The position numbers were made by a program, and so were the translations under genes. Source: Lutraria lutraria (taxonomy: Eukaryota; Mollusca; Bivalvia; Venerida; Mactridae). Taken from it: a DNA stretch of 64,000 nt. Numbering within the stretch: position 1 is the stretch's first letter; each line of letters opens with the position of its first letter. Below, piece after piece: positions 34,475-47,456 of this stretch. Under the pieces are notes generated by a model, which worked only from the letters and a program-made list of their open reading frames with translations, was not told the DNA's origin and did not search any database. The stretch is taken from the NCBI GenBank assembly GCA_964023205.1, contig OZ026835.1, positions 1,691,053 to 1,755,052 on the forward strand, in the 5' to 3' direction.

Positions 34475-34925
34475 TTTACACAAGAATGGGTGGCAGCTCA
34501 CCTGCCACCAGTTTTGGTGTAACTTTTCCTGCTTCTTCAAGTGGAAACGTAATACATAAAGTGAGGTATAATTTCTCTTCAAATGGTGTAACTTTTCTCG
34601 TAAAGTTGGAGGAAACCTAACACGAGAATGTAACCTTTCCCTCGAAGAAAATGTTCTCAGAGACACTTTGGTGTAACCTTCCTCATGAAGGAAAGGTTTC
34701 CAGAGAACATTTGGTGTAACCTTTCCCAAGAAGGTAAGGTTTCCAGAGATACATTGGTGTAACCACCCGAGGAAGGAATTCTTTCCAGAAACACATTGGT
34801 GTAAGAACCTTAGGGAGGAGATGTTTCCATAGAAACTTTGGTTTAACCTTCCCAAAGATGAAATTGTTCTCAGAGTGTAACCACTGGTGTAACTTTCCCT
34901 AATAAGGTGATTATGTTGGAAAACC
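34475..34925. repeat. ~43-45-bp minisatellite, second copy
   Basis: Same unit order as 6150-6600, with only scattered substitutions and no change of unit number. Confidence 0.75.
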
Positions 34926-35654
34926 ATTTACCAGTTTTCATAATATGAATTCTAACATTCTATCCAGTTGCATAATATTTGGTTAAAATACAATCTAGAT
35001 GAATACAACTTTGTATATAACCAAGTTTAAATACATTAAAGTGAAACTTGAGCAAAGACAAAAAAATACTTTTTCAACAAATCACTTGAACAAATATTTC
35101 GTTACATCCCTTTGAAAAAAATAAAACTAGAACTTTAGAATGCCTATATTACACAATATTAGTTAGTATAACAACATATTACACTATTCTATTTGAATAT
35201 AACACAACAAAATACACATTTAATGCTAACATTTTAATTTATTGTTTACCAATTAAACATATATCAACAACATAATGATATCTGATTTGGCCATGAAGAT
35301 CCCTATCATAAAACATGCGAGCTATACGCAATTACAAATAAGAGCTAGAAGTATAAGGGTTTGGAGCCATTAGTGAACACAATGAGAAGTTGGCTGATCA
35401 TGGTAACATTTGGCTTCTATTTTGAAAAAAATAAATGAGAAATATTGTACACAAAAACTTATTTTAATTTAATGTTTCACCAGTTTTCATTTCTAAACAT
35501 TGCAAATGTGATTTAGGTAAAATGTTCTCAGCATCAATTTGGTGTATTGCTTTTGCAAGGGATACTCAAGCTGTACAGAAGAAACAATGTACAAATGTAT
35601 TAAGAAATATTGCACTGAAATATCTCGAATGCTTTCTGTAAAAAAATAATCATT
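34926..35654. other. Intergenic DNA, 318 bp shorter than copy A
   Basis: Matches 6601-7648 except that 6987-7304 is missing at about 35311. Confidence 0.55.
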
Positions 35655-37066
35655 TTAAGGTGGAACCAAACGAATGAAATAACGTCGTGTTCGACGTCTA
35701 AACGGTCATTTTTGCGGTATTTATAGTGCCTCTCTGAAAACACCTATTGCTCTGTCAATTTATGTGGATATTTAATGAAATACAATTTTAATAGCGGAGA
35801 ATAAAATTACCTGCGCGTAGGTATAAATTTGATAATCATGATTTAATTATAAGTGCAAGTAAAACGATTTTAAATGTAAAATTTAATGTTGTTTTCTTCT
35901 CACTTTCAAACTTAAATTATTTTTATTAAAAATCTGGCTGAGGAATTTTTTAATTTTTGTCTATAATAAAGTTTTATGTGTTATCTACTGTTCTCGTAAA
36001 TTTTAAGAAAATCTATCGAGCCGGTTTTATTTTATCCAATCTTCACTACATAGCGTTACCCTTCAAAACGCTCATTCGCCTTCAAAAACGTCGTTTGACA
36101 CATTGTGTACAGCGCTATTCTCTCTGTTCCGGGTTGACTTTCGGTTGGTCTCGGATGAGTGACCTGGCGAAACCCTGTCAAACCAGGAGTACAACCCTAG
36201 TGACACTGTAGTCATCCATGGCAGTCCTGGATGGACCTTGTTGTTCTGGCGCTATTGGGCAATCAGTCTCGTATTTGTTAAAATGTTTAATATATAATAC
36301 AACCATGGCTTACCGGGAAAATATTAAGAACCTGCTTAATCACTTAAGCTACTGGACAGAACCGAGGTAGATCCGGTGTTGTACCTGGCTGTAGCATGAT
36401 ATACACAAGGTATTAGTGTTCCGGATTACTGGACTACATGAGCGGTTGACATTTAAAGTCGATATACCGGTTATATGCCACAGAGAGGCCCTGGTATAAC
36501 GTTTTCAAGCTCCCATCGTTTCAAGGTACCTCTCGGTAACTTAAAAACGTTTTTAGATTACCCCGGGTAATAATTTGAAAATTCATAATAAGAGAGAGCT
36601 TGCACACGAATAAATAGGGAGATTACAAATACATAAATGCATGTACTACAGTTATTTAGCAACCATAAAGTGAATTCGATCCCCATCACAGACGATTTGG
36701 ATTTTGCATTTGCAAAATAAAGGAAGTTTTGAGGATTATTTAGGAGTGTAGCGATACTTTTTATTATTCATCTAAGTTGTTTGATATTATTGCATAATAC
36801 AGTCATACGTTAATTATGAATATTAATGTTAAGTACTTTCCTCTTGTGTGTGTTTGGGAGATTCTGTGAACCTCTAGTTTTACCAAAAGGGGTCTGAGTT
36901 TAATACATGTGCTATGTCCAACTTTAGTAATAACAAATAATGTGGTCCTAATGACGAAATCATAAAATTATAACGTCATATACTGACAAGTTCTTTTCCC
37001 TATGTGCGTTATTGCGCAAATACCAATTCAATCTTGAATTATTTTGCCAAATATAGAAAAAAAACA

Positions 37067-37406
37067 AAGGTCATGTCTTTCATTTATTGAATATCAGTGT
37101 ATACTCTCCATTAGTCTGGAGTTCCTTCCCCTTACACTATGTTATTGGTAATTGTAGAGCATTTCCGAGAACTCTCCATGACCCTAATAGGATTTCATAG
37201 CTTCATGTAATTATAGCGTACATTCAGTTAAGAAGTACAGGAATATATATGTGAATAAACCTTGTTGACTGTGAATCATACGAATGAATTATAACCTGAA
37301 ATATAAACGTTTTGTCTGTTAAAATTAACACAGGATGGGGAGGCGTTTGAAAACGTTTTCAAGTTACCGGGGAGGGATTATTTTTTAACAGGGTAGGGAG
37401 TTTGAA
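37067..37406. repeat. 340-bp tandem duplication inside the TTAA element
   Basis: AAAGGTCATGTCTTTCATTT begins at 37067 and again at about 37407. The junction shares AAAGG, so microhomology may have joined it. The second unit is split by the transposon at 37568-40961 and resumes to about 41150. Copy A has one unit only. Confidence 0.75.
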
Positions 37407-39252
37407 AAGGTCATGTCTTTCATTTTTGTTCATTAATTGAATATCAGTGTATACTCTCCATTAGTCTGGAGTTCCTTCCCCTTACACTATCGGTAATTGT
37501 AGAGCATGTCCGGGAACCAGACTAACTCTCCATGACCCTAATAGGATTTCATAGCTTCATGTAATTACCCAGCCAGCATCACTATGTCGGCCCGACGGCG
37601 GCTAAAGAGCGGAATATCGACAATATTTGTCAACGTCAATCCTACATAGGGCCGATGTAGGTGGATTTTATAAAAAGTGTGTATTACACTTGGTGTTAAC
37701 TTATTTAAGTTCTAACCTATTCTGTAAACATGAATATGTAAAATATAAATGATAAACACGATGAATCTGACTCTTTACATTCGTTCAAATCTCAATGTCT
37801 AGTAGATGTCGGATTGATGTAGGGCCGATGTAGACGAATGTATTTTGTCATTAATGAGTAACTGTTTTTACATAATCAATGAGGCGAATGAAAGAAGTGA
37901 AGAAGCAAAACGTTAATTTTGCATTATAATGTAAGTATTAATTTACATTTTGAAATCTTAAATAACTTGTAACAAGATTTAAGTATCTAGGTCAACCGCC
38001 TGCATTAGTCATTTTGCTGACCGCCATATTTGAATTTCTTGAACTAGTGTCAGCAGCAGGTCGGATAGATTTCATGAAAATAACAAGTTTTCGTTGCAAG
38101 AAACATGTCAGTGAGTTTGGAAAATTGCTTTAAAAGGCATACATCAACAACAGCGGGTGGATATTGACAGTAAAGTAATTATCTTGGAAACTTATTTTAG
38201 CTTGTTGCGTTATTGTCATATGTTTTCGCGACTGTCTATAACAAAAGAAAATTGCTCATGTTACTAATTTCATGTTTATGCAGAATATCTACATTCAAGG
38301 AATTTTATGTTATTCATTTGATTTCATTGTTTTACCATAATGGTTTATTTACACCAAAGACCAATGACCAGTATGTACTCAGTCTAATAATTAAATTCAA
38401 AAAAAAATATTTCTAAATCTTTGTGTAAAATTACTCTTATTTCCATTTGTCTCTTGTTTTAGCTCCAGACCAGCAGATTTGTACAACTAAACAGTATAAA
38501 AAAGATGAAGCAGAATTGGTTTTTAAAGTACAGAAAGTGCACTAAGTTGCTAAATAATATATTAAACATGATTGATTGGAGAAAATTATGCACTTAGAGG
38601 ATTCAAGGAATTACAACTTTTATTAAATGACAGGTATGTGGGGCTTGTATGGTAAATTGATATCAATTAGACATTGAACTTTCAACTGCTCATATTAATT
38701 TATTCTGTATAAATAATGAATGCATAAATAATTATTCTAAAAAGTTCTAATTATAAATAATATTTTGAAATAATATATATTGATGGAAATAAGATCTACC
38801 TATAGACTCTATTATATAGGAGTATTATACAAGTATAAATCATGTCATTGTTCTGTTAATGTTGTTAATTTTTTAGTATGACTAGATACCATAGATTGTT
38901 ATAAGGTACATGTTTGAAATACAATGAATATGTTGTTTTTGAATTTGATTTTATATTTTACAGGTCAACTATCAGGGAAGGATAGCAAAGACACAGCATG
39001 GCATACACATGTATTTAGTAGTTAGTCGCCAGAGAGTGTGTCGGACTATACAATGGTTATGTTGCAAGTTGGCAATATACTAGTAACATTCATTGTAAGT
39101 TACAAATGTAATTATCATCACATATATATCATATATAATAATATATAAATATATCTTGTATACCACAATTAGATATTCAAGATTTTAAGCTTGATTACTC
39201 TTAGTTGCTGTGTGATATATTGTAATTTGTAAATTGGCTGGGATATTCACCA

Positions 39253-39325
39253 GCCCGATCAGCTTAGTTGGTAGAGCATCTGACTTGCAAGCAAGAGATC
39301 GCGGGTTCGAGCAATGCATCGGGTA
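39253..39325 (+). repeat. tRNA-like SINE head 1
   Basis: GCCCGAT pairs with ATCGGGT (G-T at the first pair). A-box-like TAGTTGGTAGAGC and B-box-like GGGTTCGAGCA are present. The loop reads CTTGCAA, anticodon TGC, but the body looks tRNA-Lys-derived. The T stem is broken, so a working tRNA is unlikely. Confidence 0.6.
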
Positions 39326-39475
39326 CATTATTTTCCTCTTCCTATTGTATTTGATGCCGTTAGTATGAGACTCGCCTCTAAATCCTTTTTTTTTAATAAA
39401 AAGGAAGGAGCAATGTGGCGGTGTGATACATAATAGTAATACATTGTATTTATGAATTGGATGGGATATTCTCCA

Positions 39476-39549
39476 GCCCGATTAGCTCAGTCGGTAGAGT
39501 ATCTGACTTGCAAGCAGAAGGTGGCGGGTTTGAGTCCTCGCATTGGGTA
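39476..39549 (+). repeat. tRNA-like SINE head 2
   Basis: GCCCGATTAGCTCAGTCGG and GGGTTTGAGTCC are near-canonical A and B boxes. Anticodon TGC again. The upstream GGATGGGATATTCTCCA and downstream GTACATTATTTTCCTC are shared with head 1, so the pair is a 223-base tandem duplication. Confidence 0.6.
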
Positions 39550-42277
39550 CATTATTTTCCTCCTATTACAGCAGTATGATTTAATTTGAACCTAATTATC
39601 TACATGAAATAGGAAACTATTTGGCTAATTGCATTAGTTAAAGGAAATGAATTGTGCTTATTGTATGTTTTTAAATACTGTGTTATCAATTTATTGATTA
39701 ATTTATTTACTGATTGTAGCTGAAGCTGTACAAAGGACAATTCAAAGTGTTTAGGAAGCTGATGTTAAGGTGGTGTTGAGACAGTGCCTATGTAGTATGT
39801 ACCAACAGTGACGAGGGATAGTGGAGAAAGAAGCGAAAAATGATATTAATCTACAATAAACAATTGCATGAATGACCAAAATGAACTTTTATAGTGTTTT
39901 TAAGTTTTTGGTTAAGACTTTTGGAAGATATACAGTGTATTTTTAATTTGTTACTTAGCATTAATAATTTTGCATTTGTTTATGTATGAGTATGATTAAT
40001 TGTGTGAATAATTAAATTTAGAAGTGCCAAATAGTACAATATCACTGACCACATTCATATTTTAAACATAGGATTAATCATTTCCAGAGTAATGAAAATC
40101 TAAGTTATATATTGATTTCTTATTGTATTTTTCATTCTTCATGTATTTGGGTTTCATTTTAGCTTAATTGTCATAACATGAAATACATTAGATAGTGGAA
40201 ACACATAGCTAGAATTTGAATATATTTTTTTTTCATAATGGGTCTGGGACTCTATTCCAGTTCATACCCTATGAACTTTCAAGAGCTACATTAAGACTCA
40301 TGTATATCATTTTTCTACTGTTATATTTTGCCCCATAATTTAACAATTAAGCACTTGTTGTTGTTTTTTAAAGAAAGAGAGCAATATTAATCTATCCTTA
40401 GTATTAAACCTTAAATTTTACTTTGAAATTATTTCTATTTCATGGAAGGAGTGTCTGGATTTGGAATATTAATCTGGAGCCCAGTCCCATAATTAAGATC
40501 ATAAGATGTACATGATCACCATGATGTTGATTAAATAAATATAGAAAATACTCTATTTATTTTGTTATCTAATGAAAGATGACCTGTTAGAAATTAACAA
40601 ATATATGAAATAATTTATAGTAGCTTTGTAACCAAACTCTCTCACTCGGGCTAGTTTGATTGTTTCCTCACATGACAGCAGACTATGATCCATGTATGAA
40701 CAAGTATGAGTTTATACAATATTTATCTTACTAGCTTCTGTTCGCAGTAGGTCTACACCAGTATTTTAGGGGTCATTAAAGCGATTCCTGGAATATCGGC
40801 AGAACATCGGATAAATGTCGGGGAAATCCTGTCGGGCCGACATCGAGCCGCGTTGCAAATTCGAGGCGGGTCGATGTCGGAACGATCAAGATGCCGATGT
40901 AGGGCCAACATTGATGGCAATATCGGCTTGATGTCGGGCCGACGTAGTGATGCTGGCTGGGTATAGCGTACATTCAGTTAAGAAATACAGGAATATATAT
41001 GTGAATAAACCTTGTTGACTATGTATCATACGAATGAATTATAACCTGAAATATAAACGTTTTGTCCGTTAAAATTAACATAGGATGGGGAGGCGTTTGA
41101 AAACGTTTTCAAGTTACCGGGGAGGGATTATTTTTTAACAGGGTAGGGAGTTTGAAAACGTTTTAATGTTACCGGGGCCGGTACTTTGAAAACGTTTTTA
41201 AGTTACCGGGGGTAACCTGAAAAGGGGGAGCTTGAAAACGTTACACCGGGACCAGCACTGCGACAGTGAGAATCGGACTTACACTTGAACGTTCTGATGA
41301 CATCATGCATTTTACGCATTTTAATCAAATCTGAAACAACGGACTCGTTTGTTGTAATCATGTATGTATTTTTTCACATACTATAGCAATCATCTTCGCT
41401 TATATTAAGTATTTATATCATAAATGCGCTATAACAACGAGGTCGTAAATCTGTTTTTTATGAGTCATAATTAATATTTACCCCAAATAATAAACATACA
41501 TAGAATGCATATCATTAAAACAGCACATCTAAATAAACTTCTCAATTATATATTATGTAAATCACGGAACCTTGTTTTTATACAAAAAAGTGGAATTAAT
41601 AGCGGCCAAGTTTTGCAATTTTGTAATATTATTTATTTACGCATATGTACACAAAATTAAGCACGCTAAAATTATAATGTAATGTGCTTATTGTTATCTG
41701 AAAAGAATGGCAATGTGATTATGGTTATTGACAGATAATGTATCATTAATTCCAGCAAATCCTTTTAGATCATTGTGTACAGTAAATAAAATAGATGCAA
41801 GTATGCATTAGATACCAAAACCAGACGTGCGTTTGAAAAGACGTTCTTGAAAGCGAATGAGCGCTTTATAAGGTAATGTTATCATTCAAAGCTTTAATAA
41901 AATTAAAACGGCTCGATAGATTTTCTTAAAATTTACGAGAACAATAGATGACACATCAAACTTGATTCTAGACAAAAATAAAAAAAATCCCTCGGGCAGA
42001 TTTTTAATAAAAATAATTTAAGTTTAAAAGTGAGAAGAAAACAACATTTAATTTTACATTTAAAATCGTTTTATTTGCACTTATAATTAAGTCATGATCA
42101 TCAAATTATACCTACGTGTAGGTAATTTAATTCTCCGCTATTAGAATGTTATTTCATTAAATATTTCCATAAACTGATAGAGCGATAAGTATTTTCAGAG
42201 AGGTACCATAAATACCGTAAAAATGACCGTTTTGACGTCGAAAACGACGTAATTTCAATCGTTTGGTTCCACCTTAA

Positions 42278-45138
42278 GCGGTATCTGAATATTAATATGA
42301 AACTTATCTTTTTTTGAAAATTTGCTAAAATAGGTAAGCTTCAAGTTTAATGTCTTTGGTTACTGAAATCTATGAAGACTAAAAAAACAATATAATGTAA
42401 AAATATAACATTTATTGATAAAGTAACATGACAAATTTAAAGACAAGAATCACTATGTACAGCAGAACTGATATGCCACTCATAACATTCCCCAATCTGC
42501 TATAACTAGTTTTTCTCAAAGGTATGAACACTACAAAAAAAAGCCAGTCATAATGTATTAAAATTAATTACACATATGAAAACCACTTAAATTTGGCATG
42601 GTCAAATTTGACCTCTAAATTAGACAATACTGACAGAGGCCAACTACACACTAAATTTCTAGACAGTTATAGATAGATTTATTTCGACATAAAATGAACA
42701 ATAACATGGCAATCATAATATTAAAACATACAAATACAATAAATCAATACATGTGTAAGCATGAATTTATAAAACAGTCATGTCAAATCAACATTAAATG
42801 ACAAGGATAATACAAGAAAGGGTTCAGAGGAATCCTTATTTCCATTGTGGTCCTTGATATATAGTGTTGTATGACATAGGAAGATATCATATTTGGGAAT
42901 AAATTATAAAAATAAAAAAACATGACAAACATGTAAAAATTTGATAAAAATGAAAAATAATCCTTTGAATGAGTAAAAATTATCAAATTTGCCATAAATA
43001 AATACGATAATGCTGATTATAAATTAAGAATGATAATAAGAAAATAAACATGCTTATCACAGTATATTTATATATATATATATTAACAATGACATAAGTA
43101 TGATGTTTTGATGTTATGGTGAAAGGATGGCCACGCCGTTTCAATTTATAGCATATTTTATAATTTAATTTCTCAGTTCATACAAGTATGAAAGCATGAG
43201 TAATATGTATAAATGCCAGTGTATAAGGATAGTTATATAATAACATATGCAGTTAGTTGTGTACAAAACATGTAATCACATTTTAGCAAACATTAAGCAC
43301 ACACATTATGCATTGCAAAAAGAAACAAGAGTACAGTATTAACATAACGTATTAGTGTATATATGATACATATTTGACTTTAGGATAGATAATTTAAACA
43401 TATATTCAAATTTCAATAGATAATATAGCAAAAACTTCACACACATATTTTGCTCACATTTTGTACACAGGACGATTTGTAACAGTTTTCCAGCACATAA
43501 TTCTAAATGAATCAATCTAGGAGGAACTGAAGTTGAAAGAGTTTCTCCATTTAACTGAGTGAAACCTGCATCTAAATAATTCACGTTCGCACAATGAGAA
43601 ACATTTTCAAAACGTTACCTCAGAATCACTTTGATATACCCTAACACCAGTCTCAGTTTCCTGTTGTATCCTTTGAGAAAATTAAGAATTTAAGCTTCTT
43701 CATAGTAGACCAGGACAAGTCAAACAATACTAGCTTTGAACTGTTGATCAAAGAGTTGTTTAAAAGTGTGTCAAATTGAGAAGTCACATTCTCAAAAGAA
43801 TTCCAGAAAGAAAAACACTGTGAATGCATAAAAATTGACTACTGCTGTTGAAGACAAACTCTTGTTAAGTTCTATATACATTCATTAATACCAACATAAA
43901 TCAGAATTTGTCTCAGTGCGACATCAAGCAGGTGAAGGAGGTGCATGACTCAAAAGAAAGAAGATTCTCATTATTCAATTTCATCATACATCATACTGGC
44001 TTATAAAATACCTGACATGTTCACCAAACTTTGGACTGAATTTTATCTTAAAGGAACTGAACTGGTAAATTGTGATAATAATTTAATCAGGTTATGCTAT
44101 TACTGGTTAAGTAATAACAAAAAAGTCCGTTGAGCTGACAGATGCCTCCAGATCTATATAGCATGTATAAGACTTTTTCAAGTGATAAAAGCCACTATGT
44201 ACAAATGTAGCTTTTTAAAAAAACAGTCTACAGGGATATCCTTTTTTGTTTTTTTTAAATAATGGCACTTGCATGTACATAAAGCTGAGAAAACATCAGT
44301 GATTTTGCCTTGGTGAGTATATACTGTTACTTTCATACTATAGGAACAATATATACACAAATAATCACTCAAAATTAATATAGGTCTTCAAAATATCTTT
44401 GTCAACTGTATCAGGTTTCATAAGACTGTCATGCTCAATCAAACTGAGAAGAAACTACTGAGCAATCAAAATAATGGCTAGAATTTCTTTACCAATGCTT
44501 TCACAATTCCATTACACAAGAAAATGACAGGAAGGCTAGTCATTCTGTAGATATTCTTCGGACAAGAAAAAAGTAAATACAAGGGAGATGATTTGGAATA
44601 TGTCCAGATATAGAGTTACAATTCTTTACAATTTGCATTGCGCCCCCTCTCACTAGGCTTTAGCTATAATCTATTTATATTAAAATTCTTTGGACTCTCT
44701 GAGAAGAAGGATGTACAGAAGGGGAGGTAATTTGTCATGGTAGAGTGGTGGATTTTTTGCAATGCAAAAGGGAGTGGGGGACATAATTAAGAGTATCTTA
44801 TGAATCATGAAGGCTGTTAACGTTTTAATAAAGGAATATCCTCTTACCGTAAATGATTGTTTTCGCACTAAATATTATCAAATTATAAAGTACTTTTCCA
44901 TCTTAGGTTAACACCTCCTTTGGTGGTCTTTCAACCCCTTCAGTCTCAGCCTGGTGTGGTTGGAAGCCCCGAGACAGTTTTGTTCAATAACACATCCTGG
45001 TGTTTTCCCTATACGTGACTGTTGAATGACGAGTATCTTCTAAATGTTTTTGACAACCATCGATTGTTTTAATGTTATTTAACTCCAAATTCGGCGTAAT
45101 TCGCCTAGTTTATTCAAAGGGAAAAGTTATAAACATGA
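42278..45138. other. AT-rich intergenic DNA
   Basis: Second copy of 10458-13389 with small indels. No gene recognised. Confidence 0.5.
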
Positions 45139-45537
45139 ATGTAACGTAACACCAGTTATAGTGTTAATTGATAAAAACACTACAATTATACACTTCCTTT
45201 GTCTGATGCAATTTTTTTAGGGTATAGTTTCCTTTCTGGGTTAATATATTCAGATTGAGTGTAAACTATAAGCTTACACCAAGTTTCGTGTTAATCAACA
45301 CCATTTTCAGGGTAACAAAACACTCATTTTTACAGTAACACCAGTAGGTGTTAATGATTAAATAACACTGCAAAAGTGTAACTAAACCCTTAATCTGGTA
45401 GAACTTTACACGACTTTTAGGGTATAGTTTCCTTCCGGGGTACGTATATTCAGATTGAGTGTAAACTATAAGCTTACACCAAATTTCGTGTTAATCAACA
45501 CCATTTTTAGGGTAACAAAACATTCATTTTTTACAGT
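45139..45537. repeat. ~118-bp direct repeat pair, second copy
   Basis: GGGTATAGTTTCCTT starts at 45220 and 45420, equivalent to 13471 and 13671. Confidence 0.65.
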
Positions 45538-46338
45538 GTAGAAAAGATCACGTACAAACTATTCCACTTTCTACATGATGGCGCGCGCACACACTCGCCG
45601 TATTCCACTGATTAAATGATCGTATACCAAAAACACCATGGAGTCCACACATACATACGCTCAAACATACACTTGCACCTACTCAACTTCCATCAACAAC
45701 ATCAGCAAACCAGAATTTCAGAGAAAACTAAGGCAAATCTACCAACACATCAATCATCTTTAACCAGTTTTACTCTCACAATCCATGACCATCATTTAAA
45801 TCTTAAGTGTGCTTAATTTGTGCAGTGAATGACATAAACAGTTAGTGTGGTGTGTAATTCAGTCATTACAACTTTTAGCTTTTGGTAGTCATGGATATTT
45901 TTTTTAATTTTCATCTGGCGTTAAAAATGTTTGTTTCTGGTAAGCCAACATTCCCTATAATTGCCCGTGACCCTATACTTTTGTCAAGTCCAAAGTACAT
46001 TACACTCCTACCTACCTACTACAAAAGCTTGTAATCAGAAACAAACAGTATTTGTACACCTAACAGAAATGTTAAGTATGTTCGATTTGTGGATCCTTGA
46101 CCCCTTCGTATCGTTCCTGGTGTTGATTCTGATAGAACGGGTGCGAATATTAAGTCTAGTCGATGGAAGGTCAATTGCGTATAACATTCACACCACAGGC
46201 ATTCTGAAGGTAGCCGGGTGGCCACTGTCACTCATAGTTCCATTGAGCCTGAATGACTAAAAGCGATTAACTGCTGACTTGGCTCTCTCTCACCGCATTG
46301 ACCGATATACTAAACTGCTGGAACCTTAAACATGCTCA
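45538..46338. other. Intergenic, nothing recognised
   Basis: Second copy of 13789-14588. It ends in CTCA (46335-46338), the left target duplication of the LTR retrotransposon. Confidence 0.55.
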
Positions 46339-46907
46339 TGTCACCGGTGCTCTTAGTTGGGCATGGTGGGTAATTATAACAACGAGTTTTATGGTGTGTG
46401 TGTATAATAATGCCAAATCTCAAATCTGCAAGCATTCAAATATACAATTATATGAAATAAACATAATTAAACAATATAATATGGCAATTGCTATGAACAA
46501 TATTAAAGAAGTATACAAACAATAATTTTACCAAAATAAAGTCACCAAATGAATTATGATATTATTTATATCATTTGCATATATTAAAGCTTTTCAAATG
46601 ATAAAACAAAGACGAAATAGGGAAATTACAATAATAAGGTTAAATTCAATTTACCTGCAGGTTTTCAAGCAAAACCTACAAAAGCGTCCGCATCTAACGA
46701 ATATGAATACTGACTGGTGAGTGGCGGCAAAAAAACTCGTGCAGAACTAGTCACGCGTTTGTGAAATTTATGATATCGTGAAGATGACTTGTGAAGGTTA
46801 CTTGGAATAAAAGTGATATTTTAGAGAAGGGTTATTGTTCTTGATTAGTATGATTGATGAATGATTTATAACTATTGTACTACTATAATTACTACACACC
46901 TATGACA
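46339..46907 (-). repeat. 3' LTR of the Gypsy element
   Basis: 569 bases; differs from the other LTR at two sites near 46550-46560. Confidence 0.95.
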
Positions 46908-46911
46908 TACA

Positions 46912-46921
46912 CCCCTCCTTC
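46912..46921 (-). other. Polypurine tract
   Basis: The minus strand reads GAAGGAGGGG, four bases (TGTA) before the LTR begins; this is the usual plus-strand DNA primer position. Confidence 0.7.
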
Positions 46922-47456
46922 GTAATAAATGTCGTCCCGACATTTTAAACATAATAATGTACAAAACAATATACAAATTACAATATCTATATATGTACAA
47001 TACATATATTAAGGTAAACAGCTTTGAAACTGTACAACTTGTACAAGTAAGGTGTAAATAGTTACACATACGCACGTGCAAGTCGGCAAAATAAGTAAGA
47101 TTACCAAAACATGATAACCTCTCATAATATGATTCATATACAAAAAGGGTTAAACTAAGCAGTAAATACTAAACAAGCAAAACCACTTAAGAGTTAGATA
47201 ACATATCATTTAGGATGATAAATACTCATGTTAACACTTAACTAAGTTGTACAGAACATGTACACGTATGATAATGGAACAATTATCATAACTCGTTCAT
47301 TAAAAAAAATATAACTCAGATATAACAAAGTAAAGTTTAAGTATTTTAATGAACATAAATTTGTACATAAAATACCACGTAAATACAAATAAATCCACAA
47401 ACATTTCAGGCAAACATACGCGAAAATTTCAACATGAAGTACAATCATAACAATAA
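46922..47456 (-). other. 3' non-coding region of the Gypsy element
   Basis: AT-rich. A small frame (47242-47490, ATG-initiated, 82 codons, hydrophobic) overlaps the last codons of integrase in another frame. It is far too short for an envelope gene and may be chance. Confidence 0.5.

Larger units (their letters stand above)
37568..40961. mobile_element. 3.4-kb TIR transposon with TA target duplication
   Basis: The two ends are inverted repeats of 29 bases with one mismatch, beginning CCCAGCCAGCATCACTA. TA occurs on both sides (37566-37567, 40962-40963), and copy A keeps one uninterrupted TA. Subterminal GGGCCGATGTAGG / TCGGCCCTACATC motifs recur near both ends (37640, 37810, 40890, 40930). 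No DDE transposase frame; the longest frame is 67 codons. It carries two tRNA-like sequences and pieces with splice-like edges near 38970-39110. TA duplication fits Tc1/mariner-like or ISL2EU-type elements; non-autonomous. Confidence 0.85.
35655..42277. mobile_element. TTAA element, second copy, enlarged by later events
   Basis: TTAA|GGTGGAACC at 35655 and GGTTCCACC|TTAA ending 42277. It equals 7649-10457 plus a 340-bp internal tandem duplication and a 3.4-kb TA-flanked transposon. Confidence 0.75.

Noticed and set aside
39253..39549. Two functional tRNA genes
   Set aside because: One lacks a T stem, both have mismatched anticodon stems and share flanks; they are SINE heads inside a transposon.
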